This document shows positions 1-6,652 of a stretch of 10,134 nt of DNA, in pieces. Source of the stretch: Prevotellaceae bacterium. GTDB taxonomy: Bacteria > Bacteroidota > Bacteroidia > Bacteroidales > Paludibacteraceae. The position numbers were made by a program, and so were the translations under genes. The stretch's first letter is position 1; the number at the start of each line of letters is the position of its first letter. The stretch spans positions 1 to 10,134 of the forward strand of contig JAISXQ010000216.1 of the NCBI GenBank assembly GCA_031270425.1. The letters are read 5' to 3'. The notes under the pieces are model-generated. The model saw only the letters and a program-made list of their open reading frames with translations, was not told where the DNA came from and did not search any database.

Positions 1-235
1 CTTCCAGATATTTCGATTTCCAAAGCTCTTCGCAGATTTCAAAAATATCCTGCTTCGACGTGTTTTTCAGCTGTTTATAAAATCCGTTCCCTATCTTGCC
101 TACTTCATTCATTTTTACGCCATAGACCAGGGCTTCTTCCCCTTCTTTGAAAAAGCGGCTCGACGTTTGGCGTGTTTTCTCGTCAGCGCAGTCTTTCAGG
201 GCTTGGCGGATTTCGGTGATTATTTTTTCCTTCAT
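1..235 (-). CDS. AlkD-like DNA alkylation repair protein, N-terminal part (cut by window edge)
   Basis: The minus strand reads openly from an ATG at 235-233 to the left edge, giving 78 residues with no stop. The protein begins MKEKIITEIRQALKDCADEK and continues with RFFKEGEEALVYGVKMNEVGKI and an EICEELWKSKYLE segment. This is the pattern I know from the N-terminus of the HEAT-repeat DNA alkylation repair family (AlkD/AlkC type), in which a basic, helical N-terminus precedes a 'YGVK...VGKI' stretch and an 'LWKS.YLEE' helix. Family members are glycosylases of about 220-240 residues that remove N3- and N7-alkylated purines, so roughly two thirds of the gene lies outside the window and the catalytic residues cannot be checked. 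It lies downstream of the helicase gene on the same strand, 122 bases away, and a probable terminator separates them, so it may be transcribed on its own. The upstream bases are A-rich with no strong Shine-Dalgarno sequence. I am fairly sure of the family and less sure of the precise subfamily. Confidence 0.8.
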   Translation of the reverse strand, partial: MKEKIITEIRQALKDCADEKTRQTSSRFFKEGEEALVYGVKMNEVGKIGNGFYKQLKNTSKQDIFEICEELWKSKYLE

Positions 236-271
236 ATTTCTTTCTATCGCTATTAACCAATTATTATGGCA

Positions 272-279
272 CAATAATA
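272..279 (-). promoter_or_regulatory. Possible -7 box for the AlkD-like gene
   Basis: On the minus strand this reads TATTATTG, one mismatch from the Bacteroidota -7 consensus TAnnTTTG, about 37 bases before the ATG at 235. A TTTG that could act as the -33 element lies 24 bases upstream (307-304), slightly farther than the usual spacing of about 20. The region is AT-rich, so a chance match is quite possible. Confidence 0.2.
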
Positions 280-328
280 CTAAAATATATCAATATTTCG
301 ATACAAAAAGGAAATTAAAAACCACCCT

Positions 329-351
329 AAAAAACATACCTGACAGGTTTG
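329..351 (-). terminator. Probable intrinsic terminator after the helicase gene
   Basis: Just after the helicase stop codon (358-360) the minus strand has CAAACC (351-346), loop TGTCA (345-341), GGTATG (340-335), then six T residues (334-329). The stem is six pairs with one A-A mismatch, followed directly by the T run, which is the layout of a weak rho-independent terminator. It would end helicase transcription before the AlkD-like gene. The short, imperfect stem keeps confidence moderate. Confidence 0.45.
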
Positions 352-357
352 CACTAA

Positions 358-2097
358 CTATCTTCTATTCCGTTCCCTGTTCCTCCATGGTTTAGCGGAA
401 GAAGCGGGCGATGAAGTCCGGCGGCTTTTCCTGTAATCTTCCGTACTGCGTCTGTCCTGTTTCTTTTCGCTGTACGATTTACTGCTTTTGGCTTCGCTAA
501 GCAAAACCTCATCCTGTCCGGCAAAAGCCTTCACAACCTGATCCAGCTGGTCGGCATATACATCGAAGAACGTAAATTTATTGGTAACTTCAATCGCTCC
601 TACGCTGATGGATTTATCGCCGGTTACATCGTTTATAATACCCAGTACGCGCTTGGGGTTCAATCCTTCGCGTTCGCCCAGATTCATTTTCAGCCGGACG
701 CGCTCGCCTGTTTTTTTACCTTTTTTCTTTTCGCCGTATCCGTCTTTGCTCTTTATTCTTTGTTCCCTGTTTTCGGGGATATTCAAATCTTCGGCATCTT
801 TGTAATAGCTTAAAAAACGGTTAAATTCGAGCGAAACAAAACGTTTGAGCAGTTCTTCCTTATCTAAGTATTCCAACTGTTTCATGATTTGCGTCATATA
901 GGCTCCGATTTGTTCTTCGTCCACTTCCACATTCTGCATACGGTCGATCATGTGGAAAAGCTGCTTTTTACAGACTTCCAAACCGTTCGGAATTTGCCGC
1001 TGTTCAAAGGGTTTTTTAAGCATGCGCTCAATATCCTTTATCTTGAATTTTTCTTTGGAATGAATAATGGATACCGAAACGCCTTTTTTGTTGGCGCGAC
1101 CGGTACGACCGCTACGATGCGTGTAAACTTCCACGTCGTCGGGCAGGTTGTAGTTGATAACATGCGTCAAGTCGTTCACATCCAAACCGCGTGCCGCCAC
1201 GTCGGTTGCAACGAGCAGCTGTACGTTGCGGATACGGAATTTCTGCATTACCGCATCGCGCTGCGCCTGCGACAAATCGCCGTGCAACGCATCGGCATTA
1301 TATCCGTCCCGCATCAGTTTCTCGGCGACTTCCTTCGTTTCCTGGCGGGTACGGCAAAATACAATGCCGTAAATATCGGGATTCAAATCCACAATGCGTT
1401 TCAGCGCCAGATAGCGCTGGCGGGCTTGCGACACATAATAGATATGCTCTACATTATCCGATCCCGAATTGCGCGCGCCTATTGTTATTTCTTCAAAATC
1501 TTTCATGTAACGGCGGGCAATATTCGCAATTTCCTTCGGCATGGTAGCCGAAAAAAGCGTGGTACGGCGGGTTTCGGGCGTATCTTGAAGTATCCTCTCA
1601 ATATCTTCCTTAAACCCCATGTTAAGCATTTCGTCGGCTTCGTCGAGCACCAAAAAGTCGATAGCCCCCAACGCCACTTTGCCGCGTTCAATCAAGTCGA
1701 TCAAGCGTCCGGGCGTGGCAACCAGTACTTGCGGCTGCCTGTCCAACTGGCGCAACTGTGTGCGGATGTCTTCGCCGCCATACACGGGAACAATACGCAA
1801 ATCGCGTAAATTCTTCGCGTAATTTTTCAGGTCGTTCGCAATCTGGATGCACAATTCGCGCGTGGGCGCCAATACCAATGCCTGCACCTGCGGGCGGTTC
1901 GCGTCTATCATATTAAGGATGGGCAAGCCAAAAGCGGCTGTCTTACCGGTTCCGGTTTGAGCCAGCGCCACTAAATCAGCCTTTTGCGAAAGCATAAAAG
2001 GAATTACTTTTTCCTGTACGGGCATAGGCTGTTCATAGCCGAGTTCTTCTATGGCAGAAAGAATCCCGACTTTTAAATTCAATTCGTTAAAAGTCAT
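358..2097 (-). CDS. deaD: DEAD-box RNA helicase with C-terminal DbpA-type RNA-binding domain (DeaD/CsdA type)
   Basis: This 579-residue protein is an ATP-dependent RNA helicase. All the usual motifs are present: Q motif around residues 21-28 (YEQPMPVQ), motif I AQTGTGKT (46-53), Ia PTREL (78-82), TPGR (128-131), DEAD (152-155), SAT (183-185), motif V ATDVAARGLD (297-306) and motif VI HRSGRTGR (327-334). Residues about 467-535 match the DbpA RNA-binding fold, including VRLKMNLGEREGLNPKRVLG and IGAIEV/FFDV-type strands. The last 43 residues (from 537) are a Ser/Arg/Lys-rich, probably disordered tail ending NRERNRR. Length and architecture fit DeaD/CsdA (about 630 residues in E. coli), a family tied to ribosome assembly and cold growth, but DbpA-like specificity cannot be ruled out, so the symbol is a best fit. 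The ATG at 2097 directly begins the conserved MTFNELNL segment. It is divergent from the polysaccharide operon and has a long leader. Confidence 0.96.
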   Translation of the reverse strand: MTFNELNLKVGILSAIEELGYEQPMPVQEKVIPFMLSQKADLVALAQTGTGKTAAFGLPILNMIDANRPQVQALVLAPTRELCIQIANDLKNYAKNLRDLRIVPVYGGEDIRTQLRQLDRQPQVLVATPGRLIDLIERGKVALGAIDFLVLDEADEMLNMGFKEDIERILQDTPETRRTTLFSATMPKEIANIARRYMKDFEEITIGARNSGSDNVEHIYYVSQARQRYLALKRIVDLNPDIYGIVFCRTRQETKEVAEKLMRDGYNADALHGDLSQAQRDAVMQKFRIRNVQLLVATDVAARGLDVNDLTHVINYNLPDDVEVYTHRSGRTGRANKKGVSVSIIHSKEKFKIKDIERMLKKPFEQRQIPNGLEVCKKQLFHMIDRMQNVEVDEEQIGAYMTQIMKQLEYLDKEELLKRFVSLEFNRFLSYYKDAEDLNIPENREQRIKSKDGYGEKKKGKKTGERVRLKMNLGEREGLNPKRVLGIINDVTGDKSISVGAIEVTNKFTFFDVYADQLDQVVKAFAGQDEVLLSEAKSSKSYSEKKQDRRSTEDYRKSRRTSSPASSAKPWRNRERNRR

Positions 2098-2255
2098 TTT
2101 ATTAGTTTTAGTACACGTTTTGAGCAGTCTTCCGGTGATATTTTCAATATTCGTTACTAAAAACGTGTACCCTCAATAAGCCAGCTGACCGATTACGGCA
2201 GCATTTTGGTCGGAATTTTTCGCCCGCAACGTATAAGTTGTTTTTAAATCGGGCA
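2098..2255 (-). promoter_or_regulatory. Structured 5' leader of the helicase mRNA
   Basis: If transcription starts just after the -7 box at 2263-2256, the helicase mRNA has a leader of about 150 bases with no convincing small ORF. It contains a perfect 11-base inverted repeat, GTACACGTTTT (2111-2121) with AAAACGTGTAC (2160-2170), closing a 38-base loop and ending 13 bases before the ATG. Near the 5' end there is a second stem: GCCCG (2222-2226) with CGGGC (2250-2254), enclosing CAAC (2227-2230) with GTTG (2237-2240). Long structured leaders are known for some cold-inducible RNA helicase genes; control of this gene by its leader is my inference. Confidence 0.5.
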
Positions 2256-2263
2256 CAAAGGTA
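2256..2263 (-). promoter_or_regulatory. -7 promoter box of the helicase gene
   Basis: The minus strand reads TACCTTTG, an exact match to the Bacteroidota primary sigma -7 consensus TAnnTTTG. It is preceded by an A-tract on the minus strand (2278-2268). No clear TTTG was found at the -33 distance. It points at the helicase gene and predicts a start near 2250, right where a GC-rich stem of the leader begins. Confidence 0.6.
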
Positions 2264-2311
2264 GTAATTTTTTTTTACCTGTCATACTCCAGAAATTCAA
2301 TAATTTGGTAT

Positions 2312-2319
2312 TATATTTG
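2312..2319 (+). promoter_or_regulatory. Candidate upstream -7 box for the polysaccharide operon
   Basis: TATATTTG exactly matches TAnnTTTG on the plus strand, 112 bases before the first export gene. No -33 TTTG lies at the expected distance; the nearest one (2304-2307) is far too close. The region is AT-rich, so this may be chance or a second, weaker promoter. Confidence 0.3.
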
Positions 2320-2338
2320 AGGTGTTTGCATTTTGACA

Positions 2339-2380
2339 TATCAGAGAATCGTAAAAATCATCAATTTATTTCGTCTGATA
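2339..2380. promoter_or_regulatory. 7-base inverted repeat upstream of the operon promoter (possible operator)
   Basis: TATCAGA (2339-2345) and TCTGATA (2374-2380) form a perfect inverted repeat with 28 bases between the arms. The right arm falls near the -33 position of the promoter whose -7 box is at 2395-2402, so a dimeric regulator bound here could affect polymerase. The arms are short and no regulator gene is in view, so this is tentative. Confidence 0.25.
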
Positions 2381-2394
2381 CCAGTATATTTTAA

Positions 2395-2402
2395 TATATT
2401 TG
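2395..2402 (+). promoter_or_regulatory. Likely -7 promoter box of the polysaccharide operon
   Basis: TATATTTG matches TAnnTTTG exactly and lies 28 bases before the ATG at 2431, predicting a leader of about 20 bases. The -33 position holds TTTC followed by G (2369-2373) rather than TTTG, with a 22-base spacer. An AAGAAAAGGG stretch (2421-2430) precedes the ATG and may help ribosome binding. Confidence 0.55.
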
Positions 2403-2430
2403 CACCATATTTCTCCAATAAAGAAAAGGG

Positions 2431-3240
2431 ATGGCACGTAAAATACCGATTATAATTTTCCCTGTTTTTTTTTCCGTTGTTATATTTAGCTCATGTATAA
2501 CATCGCAAAAAATAAACTACCTGCAAAAGCCGGGCATTTCCATTCCCGCTTATAAAGACACGCTTTCGTATCAGGATTACCGGTTGCGGACGGGCGACTG
2601 CCTGTATATAAGGGTATATACGCTCAACGACGATATTGGCAAGGTCTTTAACAGCGGGTCGAGTACGAATATGCAAAGCATGATGTCGTCCTCGGCGTCC
2701 GATCTTTTTACCTACATGGTAAGACCCGACGGAAACATCAATATTCCACTGTTCGACGATATTTATGTACGGGATAAAAGCGTCAGGGAGGTAAAAGAAC
2801 TATTAGAACAGAAATTAAAATCCCTGGATATGGAGCCGGAATCTACCGCTCCGTCAAGCGCTGTGGACGTTTACGTTGTAAAACGCTTTTTCAGCATAAT
2901 CGGAGCTGGGCTTTCGGGGCGCTATACTTTAAACAAGGATAAAGTAAACATATTCGAAGCTCTGGCTATGGCGGGCGACATCAGCCTGTACGGCGACCGG
3001 AGCAAGGTACGCATCGTGAGGGAAATTAACGAAAAAACGGAAATAAAGATATTCGACGTGCGGAGCGCCGATATACTTCACTCCGAATATTATTACATTG
3101 AGCCCAACGACGTTATATACATTCAATCGGTCAACGAACAGTTTTTCAGCATGACGCACCTGTCGGGCGTGTTGTCCACGACTTTTTCGACGCTTTCGTT
3201 CGGCATGTTGATATATAACTCGTTTTTCAAAAAAAATTAA
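2431..3240 (+). CDS. Wza-type polysaccharide export lipoprotein (first of two)
   Basis: This 269-residue protein is a predicted outer-membrane lipoprotein of the polysaccharide export family, whose members form the channel that carries capsule or exopolysaccharide across the outer membrane. A hydrophobic signal (residues 4-20) ends at Cys22 in an FSSC lipobox. The Poly_export region starts near residue 47 (YQDYRLRTGD) and includes MVRPDGNINIPL (96-107). One SLBB domain follows at about 154-205 (FSIIGAGLSGRYTL ... IFEALAMAGDI), then a PNDVIYI strand. The last about 25 residues are hydrophobic and could be the membrane-crossing helix found at the C-terminus of Wza. It is shorter than E. coli Wza (about 380 residues) and has one SLBB domain, which is normal for Bacteroidota. 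It opens the operon, and a related gene starts 34 bases after its stop. Confidence 0.92.
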   Translation: MARKIPIIIFPVFFSVVIFSSCITSQKINYLQKPGISIPAYKDTLSYQDYRLRTGDCLYIRVYTLNDDIGKVFNSGSSTNMQSMMSSSASDLFTYMVRPDGNINIPLFDDIYVRDKSVREVKELLEQKLKSLDMEPESTAPSSAVDVYVVKRFFSIIGAGLSGRYTLNKDKVNIFEALAMAGDISLYGDRSKVRIVREINEKTEIKIFDVRSADILHSEYYYIEPNDVIYIQSVNEQFFSMTHLSGVLSTTFSTLSFGMLIYNSFFKKN

Positions 3241-3274
3241 GAATAAATCCCGGATTGGTTTAATTTAATCGGAA

Positions 3275-4024
3275 ATGAAAGTAAGCAACCTTCAATTTTT
3301 TATCCTGTGTATCGTGCTGTTGACATCAACATCATGCTACACCTACCGCAATACGGGTTTATTACAGGAAAACAACCGGAAACTGCCCGTTTATGAAACT
3401 TCGGATTACAAAAAATATAAAATTCGCATAAACGATGAAATTATATACCGGATCATCACTATCGACGAAACGGTTTCAAAAATAATGCCCGCCTCCGCGG
3501 GATCCAGTACGCAAAACATGCTTTCTTACCGCGTACATTCCGACGGAACAGTCGACTTGCCTTTCCTGAACCGCGTTCCCGTTGAAGGACTGACCATTGA
3601 AGAAGCCGAAAAAACCGTTGGAGAAAGGATGAGGCAAATCATTCCCGACGCCGAAATAAAACTGACGCTCGCTAACAAGACTTTTACGGTAATAGGCGAT
3701 ATAAGTAGCGGCATCTTTCCTGTTTATAAAGAACGGTTGACAATCTTCCAAGCCATTGCCCTGTCGGGAGATTTACTGCAATCGGGCGACAGAAGGCACG
3801 TGCGCATTTTAAGGGAAAGCGACGAAGGAACTAAAATACTGGAATTCGACATTCGTCCGGCAAGCATTATCGAATCCGAATATTATTATATTTATCCCAA
3901 CGACATTGTTTATATCCGGCGCAGTCCTTCCAGTTTTTATAAAGTGGCAAACTATGGTTCTTTCTTAGGACTTATAACCAGTTCGATAACACTGTTTTTC
4001 ACGGTTTTGTATTATACGAAGTAG
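3275..4024 (+). CDS. Wza-type polysaccharide export lipoprotein (second of two)
   Basis: This 249-residue protein is a paralogue of the preceding gene. The signal peptide (residues 7-17) ends at Cys21 in a TSTSC sequence; the serine at -3 is less usual for a lipobox but acceptable in this phylum. The Poly_export region runs from about residue 47 (YKKYKIRINDEI) through YRVHSDGTVDLPFLNRVPVEG, and an SLBB domain follows (FTVIGDISSGIFPV ... IFQAIALSGDL), then SEYYYIYPNDIVYI, which closely parallels the first copy. A hydrophobic C-terminal helix ends in LYYTK. It would act in the outer-membrane export channel with the Wzc-type protein encoded next. Whether the two copies form a mixed channel, serve different chains, or one is a spare is not shown by the sequence. 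Its stop codon overlaps the first unit of an 8-base repeat array. Confidence 0.92.
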   Translation: MKVSNLQFFILCIVLLTSTSCYTYRNTGLLQENNRKLPVYETSDYKKYKIRINDEIIYRIITIDETVSKIMPASAGSSTQNMLSYRVHSDGTVDLPFLNRVPVEGLTIEEAEKTVGERMRQIIPDAEIKLTLANKTFTVIGDISSGIFPVYKERLTIFQAIALSGDLLQSGDRRHVRILRESDEGTKILEFDIRPASIIESEYYYIYPNDIVYIRRSPSSFYKVANYGSFLGLITSSITLFFTVLYYTK

Positions 4025-4080
4025 ACGGGTAAACAAGTAAACAGGGAATGAAAAATAAACAAAAGTAGACGAGTAATTTC
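4021..4080 (+). repeat. Degenerate 8-base repeat array, left of the Wzc-type gene
   Basis: Octamers GTAGACGG (4021-4028), GTAAACAA (4029-4036) and GTAAACAG (4037-4044) follow one another directly, starting inside the stop codon of the upstream gene. After a gap, GTAGACGA (4065-4072) and the partial unit GTAATTTC (4073-4080) appear. The same unit occurs in the opposite orientation at 6616-6639, so the match is unlikely to be chance. Confidence 0.6.
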
Positions 4081-4097
4081 CGATAGCTGTCGGGAAA
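4077..4097. repeat. Small palindromic hairpin before the Wzc-type gene
   Basis: CCGA (4080-4083) pairs with TCGG (4090-4093) around the loop TAGCTG. TTT (4077-4079) and AAA (4095-4097) extend the stem past one bulged G. Without a T-run after it, it is not a typical terminator. It could be a palindromic intergenic repeat or an RNA processing site in the operon transcript. Confidence 0.35.
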
Positions 4098-4124
4098 ATC
4101 AGAAACAGCAAATCATATATAATA

Positions 4125-6536
4125 ATGGAACAAAATAATAATTTAGATCAGCAATTCCAGGAAGAAGAATCCAGTTTTGACATTATGTACTGGGTATCTC
4201 TTGTGGTGCAACACTGGTATTTGTTTATAGTCTTTGTGTTGCTTGCTTTGGGTATGGCTTACCTGAAAAACAGGTCGTGGATGCCGTCATACCGTTCCGT
4301 GGGGAAAATCATGATCGACGAATACCGGTCGGCGGCGGGAACGCAGGCTATCATGCAGGGATTCGGCTTGCAGGCAGGCTACCGCAACGTCAACAACCAG
4401 GTAATCATGCTGGGTTCCTACGATTTATTATCAAAAGTTGTTGAAAGCATGCCCGAATTGAAAGTGGATTATATAAATACAGGACGCTTTAAAACACGTA
4501 ATCTTTATAAAACTTCCCCGATAGATATTCACATCGATTACCTGTCGCCGGAAGTTTACGACAATTATTTGTTTAAACTGACTTCCCACGCCGACGGCTT
4601 TTACAGCATCACGCTCGACGACGAAAAAAAATCCGAAGGATTTAAAATAAAAGGACGTTTCGGGGAATCGTTGCAGCACAATATGTTTTTCATTACCATA
4701 AACAAAAATCCTAATTTTAATGGAACGCCAGAGGTCTATTTCCGTTTCAGAAGCAAAGAACGCTTGGTTGCCGAATTTTCCCCGCGGCTTGGATTTAATT
4801 TTGTGAACGACGGAGCCTCCGTTTTAGATATATCGCTCGTAAGTCAAACGCCCGATAGAGACGTGGACTTTATCAACAAACTGTGCGAAACATTTTTAGC
4901 TCAAAACTTGGACAGGAAAAATGATGCGGCAAAAAAAACAATCCGGTTTATCGACGAGCAATTATTGACGGTATCCGAATCGCTTTCGAAATCGGAGGAC
5001 AGCATGACGAGGTTCAGGCAGGAAAACCAAATCGTCGATGTATCGAGCTATACCAGCGAACTGCTCGGAAAAGCCACCGGACTTGACGCTAAAAAGGCGG
5101 AGCTGGATCTGAAAGAAAAATACCTCAACCATCTGGAAAATTATCTTGCCACCAACATGGAACAAGGTTCCGTGCTTGCACCGTCGAGCATAGGGCTGAA
5201 CGAACCTCTGCTGATGCAACTGGTGCAGCAGCTAAACGACCTTCAAGCGAGAAGAAGTCTTATGGTGAAAAATCATCCGAACTATTCGCCGTTGACAAAA
5301 GAAATAGAACTGCTTAAAACAAGCATGTATGAGATTATAAAAAGCATGTACGCTTCGCTGGAAATACAAAAGAACGATGTAAAAAGCCGTACCCGGGAAG
5401 TAGAAAATCAAATAGCAAACCTGCCGAGCAAAGAACTCGAAATGATAGCCATCGAGAGAAAGTACCGCGTGGATGATAACTATTATACTTTTTTCCTGCA
5501 AAAAAGAGCCGAAGCCGAAATCCAACAGGCGTCGAACACGCCCGATAACGAAATTCTGGATAAAGCGCGCATCATATCCATAACAAACGCTGACGCTACA
5601 AGCAAAACGCTGACTACCTATCTGTTAATCGGGCTATTGATTCCATGCCTGATCATATTTTTGAAAGAATTCTTGAATAATACCATCCGATCTATAAAGG
5701 ATATTGAAAAAAATTCATCTTTCCCCATAATAGGCAGCATACGCCATACAAAGATTACCGACCCTGTTATTGTGGCAAAAAAGCCCCGGTCTTCTTTTAC
5801 CGAGATGTTCCGCGTAATCCGTACGCGCGTCGAGTTTATCGCCCAGCGTAAAATAAACATCACAATATCCGTTACATCAGCCGAATCGGGCGACGGAAAA
5901 ACCTATTTTTCCACCAACCTGGCAACTATTTATGCCATGACCAAGAAAAAAACGCTTCTGATAGATATGGATATTAGAAAGCCCAGTATTATGGGCGTCT
6001 TTGGGCAAGAGCAGGCTTACGGTCTTACGGATTACCTTATAGACGAATGTACGCTCGAAGATGTGATTGTGAAATTGGACGGGGTCGATTACGATATATT
6101 GCCGGGCGGTACGATTCCTCCGAATCCGGGAGAAATAATCCGTTCCGATCAATTAAAAGAGCTTATAACCAAATTGAAAACCATGTACGACTATATTATC
6201 ATAGATACAAGTCCTATTGGTCTGGTGGCGGACGCTTATTCAATCATACCGCTTGCAGATGTGAACCTGTTTATTGTCAGATATGAAAAGACAAATAAAA
6301 CTTTTTTCAAGAAGTTGGTTCATCAACTCAAATTGGATAAAGTCGAAAGGTTGTATGTTGTTTTCAATGATATACAGGAAAGCGGAGGCGGATACAAATA
6401 CAAAAAAGGCTATTACGGGGGGTACGGATATGGGTACGGATACGGATATGGATACGGATACGGATATTCTTCGAAAAAAAGGAAAAAACAGATACAAAAG
6501 CACAACCAGTATTATCAGGATGACGAGGATATTTAA
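4125..6536 (+). CDS. wzc: Wzc-type polysaccharide co-polymerase and tyrosine autokinase
   Basis: This 803-residue inner-membrane protein joins a Wzz chain-length domain to a bacterial tyrosine kinase, the Wzc/BY-kinase arrangement that controls polymerisation and links to the Wza channel. TM1 spans about residues 31-47, a large periplasmic part rich in predicted coiled coil follows, and TM2 is about 498-513. The cytoplasmic kinase has Walker A ESGDGKT (587-593), Walker A' LLIDMDIRKP (611-620) and Walker B IIIDTSP (691-697). The tail holds 14 tyrosines: a YKYKKGYY segment, eight more in a perfect Tyr-Gly alternation, then a basic patch KKRKK and a final QYYQDDEDI. Such tyrosine clusters are where BY-kinases phosphorylate themselves. 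No matching Wzb-type phosphatase is in view. The chosen ATG precedes the first membrane segment by about 30 residues, as usual for the family. It lies between two inverted arrays of an 8-base repeat. Confidence 0.95.
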   Translation: MEQNNNLDQQFQEEESSFDIMYWVSLVVQHWYLFIVFVLLALGMAYLKNRSWMPSYRSVGKIMIDEYRSAAGTQAIMQGFGLQAGYRNVNNQVIMLGSYDLLSKVVESMPELKVDYINTGRFKTRNLYKTSPIDIHIDYLSPEVYDNYLFKLTSHADGFYSITLDDEKKSEGFKIKGRFGESLQHNMFFITINKNPNFNGTPEVYFRFRSKERLVAEFSPRLGFNFVNDGASVLDISLVSQTPDRDVDFINKLCETFLAQNLDRKNDAAKKTIRFIDEQLLTVSESLSKSEDSMTRFRQENQIVDVSSYTSELLGKATGLDAKKAELDLKEKYLNHLENYLATNMEQGSVLAPSSIGLNEPLLMQLVQQLNDLQARRSLMVKNHPNYSPLTKEIELLKTSMYEIIKSMYASLEIQKNDVKSRTREVENQIANLPSKELEMIAIERKYRVDDNYYTFFLQKRAEAEIQQASNTPDNEILDKARIISITNADATSKTLTTYLLIGLLIPCLIIFLKEFLNNTIRSIKDIEKNSSFPIIGSIRHTKITDPVIVAKKPRSSFTEMFRVIRTRVEFIAQRKINITISVTSAESGDGKTYFSTNLATIYAMTKKKTLLIDMDIRKPSIMGVFGQEQAYGLTDYLIDECTLEDVIVKLDGVDYDILPGGTIPPNPGEIIRSDQLKELITKLKTMYDYIIIDTSPIGLVADAYSIIPLADVNLFIVRYEKTNKTFFKKLVHQLKLDKVERLYVVFNDIQESGGGYKYKKGYYGGYGYGYGYGYGYGYGYSSKKRKKQIQKHNQYYQDDEDI
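6423..6470 (+). repeat. Hexanucleotide microsatellite encoding a Tyr-Gly tail
   Basis: Seven tandem TAYGGR hexamers (mostly TACGGA and TATGGA) run from 6423 to 6464, followed by a partial unit, all in frame within the kinase gene and reading Tyr-Gly seven times and then Tyr. Because the unit is six bases, gain or loss of a copy changes tyrosine number without breaking the frame. Confidence 0.85.
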
Positions 6537-6543
6537 GTTTTGA

Positions 6544-6557
6544 GAGTTAAGAGTCAA
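6544..6557 (+). repeat. Two tandem GAGTYAA heptamers after the Wzc-type gene
   Basis: GAGTTAA (6544-6550) is followed directly by GAGTCAA (6551-6557). This short tandem motif sits in the same spacer as the octamer array and may be part of the same kind of degenerate intergenic repeat. Two copies could be chance. Confidence 0.25.
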
Positions 6558-6615
6558 GACCATGTAAGGATGATGATTAAAACCGGTAAATCCGAAATCG
6601 CAACACCTGGTTTAT

Positions 6616-6639
6616 TCGTCAACTCGTTTACTCGTCTAC
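6616..6639 (-). repeat. Tandem 8-base repeat array, right of the Wzc-type gene
   Basis: Three directly adjacent units on the plus strand, TCGTCAAC (6616-6623), TCGTTTAC (6624-6631) and TCGTCTAC (6632-6639), read on the minus strand as GTAGACGA, GTAAACGA and GTTGACGA. A weaker fourth copy (TGGTTTAT, 6608-6615) precedes them. They are the reverse complement of the units at 4021-4080. The array ends 13 bases before the gmd start codon. Confidence 0.65.
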
Positions 6640-6652
6640 TAATTTTAAACAG

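Noticed and set aside
889..1809. 306-codon open frame on the plus strand
   Set aside because: It lies wholly antisense to the helicase gene, whose motifs are unmistakable, and its translation shows no domain or coherent composition.
2339..2402. Invertible capsule promoter of the Bacteroides type
   Set aside because: The 7-base inverted repeat is far shorter than known invertible-promoter repeats and does not enclose the -7 box; no recombinase is in view.
4021..4080. CRISPR-like array
   Set aside because: The repeat unit is only 8 bases, degenerate and without spacers, which is not CRISPR architecture.
6240..6563. 107-codon minus-strand frame with Val-Ser alternation
   Set aside because: It is the reverse reading of the Tyr-Gly hexamer repeat and kinase tail, so the apparent repeat protein is a shadow.
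6537..6652. Terminator between the Wzc-type gene and gmd
   Set aside because: A weak AAACC/GGTTT pairing with a long loop is present, but there is no compact stem with a T-run, so transcription probably continues.
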